This document shows positions 1-5,979 of a stretch of 11,181 bases of DNA, in pieces. Positions within the stretch are counted from its first letter, which is position 1. Every line of letters begins with the position of its first letter. The position numbers were made by a program, and so were the translations under genes. The stretch comes from Candidatus Eiseniibacteriota bacterium (GTDB lineage Bacteria > Eisenbacteria > RBG-16-71-46), in assembly GCA_005893365.1 (NCBI GenBank), contig VBPB01000178.1, positions 1 through 11,181 of the forward strand, in the 5' to 3' direction. The notes below the pieces were generated by a model. That model had not been told where the DNA came from, did not search any database, and was given only the letters and a program-made list of their open reading frames with translations.

Positions 1-41
1 CGGCTCCCGACGCGATGGTGCGAGGTGCAGGCGCGGCCGGT

Positions 42-1433
42 CTAGCCGGCCGCACGCGCCTCGAGCAGCGCCAGCAGGTGGCTGCGGGCCTCCCCGATTT
101 CCTCGAGCCGCGCCGCGCCGAGCGAGGTCCGCACCGCCAGGCGGCTCTGGTGGACGCGCAGCTTGCCGGGCAGGGTGAACAGTTCGAAGCGCAGCCGCTT
201 GGGCCGGGCCTCCCGCAGGCGCGCCGGCAGCGCCCGCCGCTTGAGCACCGTGAGCACGTTGAAGGTGAGCGCGTTGATCCGGAACCAGGCCGCGTTGGCG
301 CCGAAGCGTCCGCTCGGCATCACCCCGGCCCCCAGTTCGTCCTTCATCACCCGGTGCACGTGCTCGATCGTGCCCGCCTTCTCCCAGTGCCAGCGCACCA
401 GCGGGCCCGCCGCCACCCCCGCGCGGTTGCTCACGATCGCCAGGTACTTGGGCGTCCCCTCGAACAGCTCGGCCTGGCGCGGCGTGAACCGCACCGCCAG
501 GTAGCGCAGCGGCGCCGCCGACTTCGGCCAGTCCCCGGGCGTGAACGCCAGCTCGGCCAGGTCGACCCGCTCGCGCGCCCGCGTCTCCAGCTCCACCCAG
601 TCGCCCGCCGGCACCGCCTGGCAGCCGGTCCGCAACTCCTGGGTCAGGTCGGCGCTGATGGTGAAGCCGATCCCCTCGCCCACCAGATACTGGAGCAGCG
701 GGCGGTAGTACGACGCCGAGTCCCCGCGGAAGTAGCGTTCCCTCACCCACCCCGGCAGGTTGCCCATCGCCCGCTGCACCGACGAGAGCGGGTCCTCGCC
801 CCCGGCCACGTTGCCGTCGCGGAACTCGTCCGCCACGATCAACTGCTCCTCCGCCCACACCGCCACCAGCGGCTGATAGCCGCGCGTGCCCTCGTAGGCC
901 ACCGTGGCCTCGCGCTTGTGCGCCGCGATGATCGTCCCGTCGTGGTCGACGGTCGCCCGCCGCGTCCCCGGGTCCGCCCCCCGCGCCACCACCGCCCGCA
1001 GCACCGCGTCCAGGCCCCGCAGCCCCGCCGACTCCGGCGGCACGTAGGCCTTCTTGTCCGCCGGCCGCTCCGCCCAGCAGGCCGGATCGTGGAACTGCCC
1101 CAGGAAGTCCAGCAGCGCATCCGGCGAGGGAAAGCCACCGCCCAGCAGCCGCTCCAGGCCCCGGTCCTCGCTCAAGATGCGCACGTCCTCCACTCGGTCC
1201 CCGCCCGCCGCCAGCAGCGTCACCAGCGCCTCCAGCTTCTGCGCCGGGGTGAACCCGCGCCGCCGCTTGGGCTCCGGCAGCGCCGCCTGCGCCAGTTCGT
1301 CCACCCCCAGCGCCCGCATCGTCTCCACCACCAGCGGCAGCCCAGCGCGCGCCGTGACGGCTTCGGCTTCGGTCGGTTCGATCACGAACGGCAGGATACT
1401 CCGCCGACCCTCGCCCCGCGGCCCCGGGCGCAT
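42..1433 (-). CDS. IS1380 family DDE transposase
   Basis: The protein is 463 aa and catalyses cut-and-paste movement of its insertion sequence through an RNase H-fold DDE active site. The visible motifs match the IS4/IS1380 group. The first acidic site is in TVDHDGT (D163/D165), the second in FRGDS (D238), and the third is the E-x6-K signature EHVHRVMK (E357, K364), followed by NAAWFRINALTFNVL, which is typical of IS1380 transposases. A basic N-terminal region (around residues 55-70) precedes the catalytic core, and the length is normal for the family. The ATG at 1433 follows the TGA of the upstream small ORF after one base (TGAGATG), so translation is probably coupled to that ORF. No internal stop or frameshift is visible, so the enzyme looks intact. 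The TAG stop is at 42-44. Confidence 0.93.
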   Translation of the reverse strand: MRPGPRGEGRRSILPFVIEPTEAEAVTARAGLPLVVETMRALGVDELAQAALPEPKRRRGFTPAQKLEALVTLLAAGGDRVEDVRILSEDRGLERLLGGGFPSPDALLDFLGQFHDPACWAERPADKKAYVPPESAGLRGLDAVLRAVVARGADPGTRRATVDHDGTIIAAHKREATVAYEGTRGYQPLVAVWAEEQLIVADEFRDGNVAGGEDPLSSVQRAMGNLPGWVRERYFRGDSASYYRPLLQYLVGEGIGFTISADLTQELRTGCQAVPAGDWVELETRARERVDLAELAFTPGDWPKSAAPLRYLAVRFTPRQAELFEGTPKYLAIVSNRAGVAAGPLVRWHWEKAGTIEHVHRVMKDELGAGVMPSGRFGANAAWFRINALTFNVLTVLKRRALPARLREARPKRLRFELFTLPGKLRVHQSRLAVRTSLGAARLEEIGEARSHLLALLEARAAG

Positions 1434-1434
1434 C

Positions 1435-1800
1435 TCACCCGCGCCGGCGCCGGCGGGCGCGCCGGCGCTCGCGCGCCTGCCGCTTGAGCTCCGCCAGCTC
1501 GCACACGGTCAGCCCGTCGATCACGGTCCACAGTCGCTGGTAGGCCGCCACCGCCGCGCGCACCGCGGCCTCGTCGTCCGGTCGCACGTGCGCGGCCCGG
1601 GTCGCGCCCTGCAGGTGCACCGTGAAGAACGTCCCGCCGTGGCGGGCCCGCGGATCGCGGGCACAGGCGCAGTTCGCACGTCCGCAGCGCCGCAGCCGCT
1701 CGACCACCGAGCCACGCATCAGCGGCTGCTCGCTCAGCGCCCGCAGCTCGGCGCGCAGCCGGCGCCGTCGCCGTTCGATCTGCCCCCGGTCCGAAATCAT
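1435..1800 (-). CDS. DUF6788-like small Cys-motif protein paired with the transposase
   Basis: The protein is 121 aa. It has an N-terminal basic helix (around residues 8-22), then LMRGSVVERLRRCG and a compact cysteine motif CGRANCAC (C39, C44, C46), followed by a short beta-rich part (TFFTVHLQG) and a helix containing AAYQRLW. The last 15 residues are nearly all arginine. From memory, this matches small proteins grouped as DUF6788, whose function is not established and which often sit next to transposase genes. The three cysteines plus H54 could bind a metal, and the Arg-rich tail suggests nucleic-acid contact; both points are inference. The gene lies directly upstream of the transposase with a one-base gap, so it is probably an accessory or regulatory protein of the element. 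The ATG start is at 1800; a TATAAG sequence lies a few bases upstream, but no good -35 accompanies it. Confidence 0.75.
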   Translation of the reverse strand: MISDRGQIERRRRRLRAELRALSEQPLMRGSVVERLRRCGRANCACARDPRARHGGTFFTVHLQGATRAAHVRPDDEAAVRAAVAAYQRLWTVIDGLTVCELAELKRQARERRRARRRRRG

Positions 1801-1832
1801 GTCTGTATCTTATACCGCTAACCAGAGCACGG

Positions 1833-1850
1833 GGCGAGAGATTTCTCGCC
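1833..1850. repeat. 7-bp stem hairpin upstream of the IS ORFs
   Basis: GGCGAGA (1833-1839) pairs perfectly with TCTCGCC (1844-1850) across a 4-nt loop, about 33 bp upstream of the small ORF's start. It may shield the element from outside transcription or form part of its terminal region. No U-tract identifies it as a classical terminator. Confidence 0.5.
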
Positions 1851-1857
1851 GTTCGGG

Positions 1858-1874
1858 CGGGGGGCTTCCCCCCG
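1858..1874. repeat. G6/C6 hairpin upstream of the IS ORFs
   Basis: C plus six G (1858-1864) pairs with six C plus G (1868-1874) across a 3-nt loop, forming a very stable 7-bp stem eight bases beyond the first hairpin. The pair of adjacent hairpins is more structured than the surrounding intergenic DNA. The role is unknown. Confidence 0.5.
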
Positions 1875-2018
1875 TAGCTCACGTCTTCCTGTGGTCTTGG
1901 CGGTGGGGCCCGAGGCTTAGAGCGGAGTTATGGAGTGCGTGTGGGACTGCGGCCGCGTGGCCGCGCCGCGCCTCGGCGACCCGGTCCTGGCGCGGCACCC
2001 CGCGCTCGCGGACAGCGT

Positions 2019-2052
2019 GACGGCCGGCCCGGGAGGATCCGAGCCGGCCGTC
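2019..2052 (-). terminator. 10-bp inverted repeat, possible terminator of the coiled-coil gene
   Basis: GACGGCCGGC (2019-2028) and GCCGGCCGTC (2043-2052) are perfect inverted copies around a 14-nt loop. The hairpin lies about 60 bp beyond the stop of the minus-strand gene ending at 2113, the right place for a transcription terminator. No T-run follows on the minus strand, so intrinsic termination would have to rely on the stem alone. The rest of 1801-2112 shows only a weaker GCGGCC/GGCCGC hairpin (1949-1964) and no gene. Confidence 0.4.
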
Positions 2053-2112
2053 GCATGCAACGCCGCCATCGGCCGGACGCCGACGCGGCGCCCGGCGTGG
2101 CGGGAGATGTCG

Positions 2113-2988
2113 CTAGGCTTCCAGCACCACCAGCTGACGCACCTTCCGGAACTCGCTCGGGTTGAGGATGTGGATCTCCATGTGCCCGTCCTCGCCCAGG
2201 CGCAGCTCGTAGCTCGAGGCCGGCTGGGCGGACAGCACCCGGACCTTGGCGGCGGGCGTGCGGATGACGCTCTCCTGGTCGGTGTCCAGGGCGGTCAGCA
2301 CGCTCTCGTTGATGTTGGGCGCCGGCAGCAGGCTCTTGCCGAGGCCGAGGACGCCTCCGGTCGCGACGACGGCGCCGGCGGCCTTGAGGTCCTTCTTCTT
2401 GCCGACGATGTAGTACACGGTCGCCAGCTCCTTGCGCTTCTCCTCGATCGTGACGTCGCGGGTGCGCACCTGCTCCTGCGTCTCCTGGACGCTGGCGGTC
2501 AGCCCGGTGACCTGGGTCTGGAGCGAGTCGACGCGCGTGCTGAGCTCGGCGACCAGCCCTTCCTTCTCCGCCACGGTCTGCTTCAGGTTGGCGACCATCT
2601 TCTCCAGGCCCGCCACCTTCATGCCGTTCTTCTTCGAGCTGGTCTCCAGCCTGCGGATCATGTCCTTGCTGCGCAGGATGCTCGACCGCAGGACGGCGAT
2701 GCGATCGAGCGCCTCCTTGCCCTGGGGCTCGGTGAGCTTCTGCTCGGAGCGCAGGTCCTGCGCGAGCAGCTGGGTCGCTCCCGAGTCGAACGAGATCGCG
2801 TTGAGGCTGTCCTGGATCTCGGCGATCTGATCCAGGGTGCGTCCGTAGCTGGTGCGGGCTTCCGCCTCCGCGGTCCGACTCTGGACCACCTCGGCGGACG
2901 ACTGGCGGTACTTGGAGTACAGCACCGCGGTCGAGCCGGCGAACAGGACGATGAGGACGGCGAGGACGATCTGCGTGGGTTTGCGCAT
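2113..2988 (-). CDS. Membrane-anchored coiled-coil protein of unknown function
   Basis: The protein is 291 aa. A short basic N-terminus (MRKPTQ) precedes one hydrophobic segment (residues 7-23), either a signal anchor or an uncleaved signal peptide. Residues 30-65 and about 78-190 are rich in charged residues, leucine and glutamine, with heptad-like spacing and no proline over long stretches, as in a coiled coil. After it comes TVYYIVGKKKDLKAAGAV (190-207), then a glycine-rich piece and a beta-rich end (about 245-291) with HILNPSEFRKVRQLVVLE. I recall the same YY-V-G-KK-L motif and C-terminal pattern in hypothetical envelope proteins of Bacteroidetes and related phyla; no function is known to me. 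A strong Shine-Dalgarno GGAGGAG (2995-3001) sits 6 nt before the ATG. The gene lies 198 bp downstream of the kinase gene on the same strand, so it may be co-transcribed or have its own promoter. Confidence 0.85.
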   Translation of the reverse strand: MRKPTQIVLAVLIVLFAGSTAVLYSKYRQSSAEVVQSRTAEAEARTSYGRTLDQIAEIQDSLNAISFDSGATQLLAQDLRSEQKLTEPQGKEALDRIAVLRSSILRSKDMIRRLETSSKKNGMKVAGLEKMVANLKQTVAEKEGLVAELSTRVDSLQTQVTGLTASVQETQEQVRTRDVTIEEKRKELATVYYIVGKKKDLKAAGAVVATGGVLGLGKSLLPAPNINESVLTALDTDQESVIRTPAAKVRVLSAQPASSYELRLGEDGHMEIHILNPSEFRKVRQLVVLEA

Positions 2989-3186
2989 GCTGAGCTCCTC
3001 CGCTGAAGCGGCCGGTGGGATGGGACTCGGATCCGAATACCAGACGACGAGTCAGCCGCACGAGGGGAGAGCCGTGCTTGGACTGAAGCGGGCCCAGGTG
3101 GCGCGGGGCTCGCTGACCCCCGCGTACCCGACGGGCACGCCAGCACCATACACCTGCGCGGGCCTAAGGGTCAGGTCAAGTTACCG

Positions 3187-4950
3187 TCAAGCCGCGCGGG
3201 CGGCCCCGGCGTCCTTCGGCTCGGGGATGCGGATGGTGAAGGTGCTGCCCTCTCCGGGCCGGCTCCAGACCGCGATCGTGCCGCCGTGCGCCTCGACGAT
3301 CCCGCGCGCGATCGGCAGGCCGAGGCCGAGCCCCGCCGAGTTGAACTCCAGGCGGCTCGAGGAGTGGTGGTTCATCGCGTCGCTCAGCAGGAACGCGGCG
3401 CGGAACAGGTGCGCCTGTCGCTCCTCCGGGACGCCCACGCCGGTATCGCACACCGCGACCACCAGGGCGCCGGCCTCGCGCCGCGCCGAGACGTCCACCG
3501 AGCCCTCGTCGGGCGTGAAGCGGATGGCGTTGCGCACCAGGTGGGCGATCGCCTGGGCCAGGCGCGCCGCGTCCACGGGCATTCGGCCCAGGCGGGCGTC
3601 GAGACGCACGGCGATGGGCACGCGGCGGCCGGGCGCATCCGCCTTCGCCGCACCGACGCCGTCCTGGACCACCGCGCCCAGGTCGACCTCCACCAGCTGC
3701 AGGTGGGGGCGCTCGCCCTGCAGCTCGGCCATGGACTCGGCGTCGTTGGTGATGCGCACCATGACGTCGGCGCTCTGCTGGATCACCTCGAGGGCGCGCC
3801 TCTGCTCGGCGGTGACCGGGCCCAGGCGTCCGTCGCCGAGCAGCTCCCCGTAGGCTTTGATGAGCGTCACCGGGGTCCGCATCTCGTGCGAGGCGACGGT
3901 GATGAAGTCGCTCTTCAAGCGCGCGACCGCCTCCAGGCTGCTCACGTAGTCCCGCTCGTGCTGGCGCATGTCGCGGAAGCGCTGGGCCAGGTAGCCGAGC
4001 TCGTCACGCCCGCGCGCCGTGAGCGGCGAATCGTAGTCGCCGCGCTCCATCGCCTCGGCGGCGCGGACCAGGTCGCCCACCGGCCGGGTGATGGCCATCG
4101 TGACCATCAGGCCGACCCCGACCGCCGCCAGCAGGATGATCAGGGCGAGCCCGACCAGCTCGCTCTGGATGACGCCCAGGAAAGCCATCTCCTGGTCGAG
4201 CGCGCGCCGCAGCAGGTAGCGCGCGGGGGTCGCGGCGTCCGCCCCCGGGAGCGCGTCGGAGAGGGTGAGGCTGCGCCGTCCGTCCGAAGCGACCTCGACC
4301 ACGCCGCGCGGGGCCGGCGCCGGCCGAGCCGCGAGCGGATCGCCGATCGGGAAGCTGACCTGGCTCCGGGTGAGGCGTCCCAGCTCGGCGGCGAGGGCGG
4401 TCCCCACGCGCAGTCCGACCAGCAGCGTGCCCACGCGCCGTCCGCCGGCGACCACCTGGACCGCCGCGACCTGGAGCAGGCCGTCCCCCTGGACTAGGAG
4501 CCCGGTGGCGCTCCCGCTCGCGCGCGAGGCCTGGAGGGTGCTGCCGCGCCGGGCCGCGTCCGAGGCGTCGTGGCCGATCGAGGCCACGAGCCGGCCGTGC
4601 GCGTCGAACGCCTCGAACAGGTCGGCGCGGGCGATGAGGTTGAAGTCCCGGGCCACGCCCGCCACGGTGGCACGCACCTGCCGGTCCGAGGACGAGCCCG
4701 CCAGCGCCATGACCGAGAGGAAGCGGGGGTCCTGCGCCACCACCCGGGCCGCGGACTCGAGTGCCTTGGCCCGCGCCTGGATCAACGCCTCGCAGACGCG
4801 CGCCGAACGGGTGAGGTCCTCATCGATGGTGGTGCGCACGTGGGCCGAGACCCGATGGTTCACCACCGTCAGCGCCGCCAGACCGAGCGCCACCGGTGCC
4901 AGCACCGCCAGCAGCAGGATCTTCCAACGCAGGCCGAGGCGCAGGGTCAC
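3187..4950 (-). CDS. Transmembrane sensor histidine kinase (HAMP, HisKA, HATPase)
   Basis: The protein is 587 aa. TM1 spans about residues 9-30, an extracytoplasmic sensor region with Cache-like features about 31-263, and TM2 about 264-287. A HAMP linker follows (about 288-340, with DELGYLAQRF). The HisKA H-box is FITVASHEMRTP with phosphoacceptor H355. The ATPase domain has the N-box HLVRNAIRFTP (N474), the G1 motif CDTGVGVP (D502) and the G2 motif GLGLGLPIARGIVEAHGG (about 540-557). All key residues are present, so it should be an active kinase. The start is the GTG at 4950, which overlaps the stop of the lipoprotein gene as GTGA; the open frame extends far upstream, but that part is only antisense or out-of-frame to the lipoprotein gene. 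No response regulator is encoded nearby, so the partner is elsewhere. The overlap suggests co-translation with the lipoprotein. Confidence 0.95.
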   Translation of the reverse strand: MTLRLGLRWKILLLAVLAPVALGLAALTVVNHRVSAHVRTTIDEDLTRSARVCEALIQARAKALESAARVVAQDPRFLSVMALAGSSSDRQVRATVAGVARDFNLIARADLFEAFDAHGRLVASIGHDASDAARRGSTLQASRASGSATGLLVQGDGLLQVAAVQVVAGGRRVGTLLVGLRVGTALAAELGRLTRSQVSFPIGDPLAARPAPAPRGVVEVASDGRRSLTLSDALPGADAATPARYLLRRALDQEMAFLGVIQSELVGLALIILLAAVGVGLMVTMAITRPVGDLVRAAEAMERGDYDSPLTARGRDELGYLAQRFRDMRQHERDYVSSLEAVARLKSDFITVASHEMRTPVTLIKAYGELLGDGRLGPVTAEQRRALEVIQQSADVMVRITNDAESMAELQGERPHLQLVEVDLGAVVQDGVGAAKADAPGRRVPIAVRLDARLGRMPVDAARLAQAIAHLVRNAIRFTPDEGSVDVSARREAGALVVAVCDTGVGVPEERQAHLFRAAFLLSDAMNHHSSSRLEFNSAGLGLGLPIARGIVEAHGGTIAVWSRPGEGSTFTIRIPEPKDAGAARAA

Positions 4951-5633
4951 AGGGCCATCCGGATCGGGTCGCGGCAGTCGTCGGGAACGCGGATGTGCAG
5001 GCTCCGCTCCCCGTAGGTCGGGTGCCAGACCTTGACCACGTAGGCGCCGGGACGCAGCGGCGGCAGCCGGAACCCGCCGTGGGCGTCCAGCCGGGCGAAG
5101 TGCCGGTTGGGCAGCACCAGGACCAGGCCAGAGGCGCGCGGATGGATGGAGCAGTAGAGCTTGACCAGCCCCGGGTGGTCGAACACGACCGTGCGCGCCG
5201 TGCCCGGCGCGAACAGGCCGGTGTCGAAGCGCTTGGACTGGGCGACGCTGAAGACGCTGTGGTAGACGGTGTCGGCGTTCTCGAACCTCACCGAGGTCCC
5301 CGCCGCGACGACCGCCACCCTCGGCACGAAGCCGGTGCGCGTCTGGCGGACGCGCTCGGGTTGCGGCTTGGGGGTGCGCGCCGTGACCGGCTCGAGATCG
5401 TCGACGATGTACGCGACCGCCTCCTTGAGGCGGGTGGTGTCCACCCGCGCGGCGGCGGTGACCTGGCCCCGGGCGGCCGTCCCGCTCGGGGGCGGCGGTG
5501 CGAGCGTGCCGCGGATGGTGGTGCCCGTGGTCGCGCAGCCCGCCGCACACGCGGCCAGGGCGAGGGCCGCGATCCGTGGCGCGAGGCGCGCGCGCGCCCG
5601 CCACGAGCGGCTCGGGTGGTCCGTCACCGGCAT
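4947..5633 (-). CDS. Plastocyanin-like (cupredoxin-fold) lipoprotein
   Basis: The protein is 228 aa. The N-terminus is basic, then hydrophobic (IAALALAACAAGC), with candidate lipobox cysteines C29 (LAAC) and C33 (AAGC), so it is probably lipid-anchored in the envelope. Residues about 105-175 resemble a plastocyanin-like domain: VRFENADTVYHSVFS (H125), a FDTGLFAPG turn and YCSIHPRASG (C161, H164). A C-terminal beta domain (about 176-215, with GGFRLPPLRPGAYVVKVWHP) looks like a carboxypeptidase-regulatory-type fold, as in proteins labelled 'methylamine utilization/plastocyanin'. The family usually has C-x2-H-P-x-M; here alanine (A167) takes the methionine position, so copper binding may be altered or lost. 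The ATG at 5633 has an AGGAG 8 nt upstream. The stop overlaps the kinase start, which suggests a functional link with the sensor. Confidence 0.85.
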   Translation of the reverse strand: MPVTDHPSRSWRARARLAPRIAALALAACAAGCATTGTTIRGTLAPPPPSGTAARGQVTAAARVDTTRLKEAVAYIVDDLEPVTARTPKPQPERVRQTRTGFVPRVAVVAAGTSVRFENADTVYHSVFSVAQSKRFDTGLFAPGTARTVVFDHPGLVKLYCSIHPRASGLVLVLPNRHFARLDAHGGFRLPPLRPGAYVVKVWHPTYGERSLHIRVPDDCRDPIRMAL

Positions 5634-5979
5634 CTCGGCTGCTCCTGGTCCTGACTACGGCATGGCCGGTTGGGGTATCGGCGCTTCGCCCGGCGGGTTT
5701 GAGGGGGGAGTGATCCCGTCGCTCGCGGCCGCACCAGGCCCGCACGAACGCGCGACCCACACTCGGCTGGAGCGCGCGGCTCGAGGTGCCGAAGCCGCGA
5801 GGGCGGGCACGGCCGCGCGCGCGCGGCGTCGCGGCGGGGTCCGCGGGCGCGCCCGAGCAGCGGCGGCGCGCAGACGAGGCTCGCATTGCCAAGCGGCTGC
5901 CTGTAGTCTTGCGCCCTCAGGCCGCACGCACGCGCAGCTTCATCCGGGTTTCGGGCGCATCGCGCCGGGAGGGACATCG
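5634..5979. other. Divergent intergenic region between the lipoprotein and speA
   Basis: These 346 bp separate two divergent genes and must hold both promoters. I see no convincing -35/-10 pair on either strand. A plus-strand TGTAGTCT (5902-5909) resembles an extended -10, but nothing matches at the -35 distance. The speA reading frame stays open through this region without family similarity, so I do not treat it as coding. No RNA gene or repeat stands out. Confidence 0.5.
5967..5974 (+). promoter_or_regulatory. Shine-Dalgarno sequence deciding the TTG start of speA
   Basis: GGGAGGGA ends 5 nt before the TTG at 5980. The peptide that follows (MNDIRAWTTKDSASLYNVAG) matches the conserved SpeA N-terminus, while upstream codons do not. 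The TTG is therefore the likely start even though the frame is open further upstream. Confidence 0.75.

Larger units (their letters stand above)
42..1800 (-). mobile_element. IS1380-type insertion sequence (two ORFs, ends not located)
   Basis: The span covers a DUF6788-like small ORF (1435-1800) and an IS4/IS1380-type DDE transposase (42-1433), both on the minus strand and separated by a single base. I compared the 41 bp left of the transposase stop with about 120 bp upstream of the small ORF and found no convincing terminal inverted repeat. At least one true end therefore probably lies outside the window, or the ends are divergent. Two compact hairpins at 1833-1850 and 1858-1874 may belong to the right end of the element. 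The coordinates given cover only the coding part. Confidence 0.8.

Noticed and set aside
15..1487. Long plus-strand open frame of 490 codons opposite the transposase
   Set aside because: It is arginine-, proline- and histidine-rich with no recognisable domain, and exactly opposes a well-matched IS1380 transposase; it is a GC-driven shadow.
1..1930. Terminal inverted repeats of the IS1380-type element
   Set aside because: Comparing the 41 bp beyond the transposase stop with the region upstream of the small ORF gave no convincing matching ends.
3170..3191. GTCAAG copies at 11-bp spacing (3175 and 3186), resembling a response-regulator direct-repeat site
   Set aside because: One copy overlaps the kinase stop codon, the repeat unit is only 6 bp, and no associated promoter could be recognised.
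4951..5892. Upstream extension of the histidine kinase frame (to a 901-codon frame)
   Set aside because: This part reads out of frame through the lipoprotein gene and has no family similarity. The GTG at 4950 overlaps the lipoprotein stop and directly precedes TM1.
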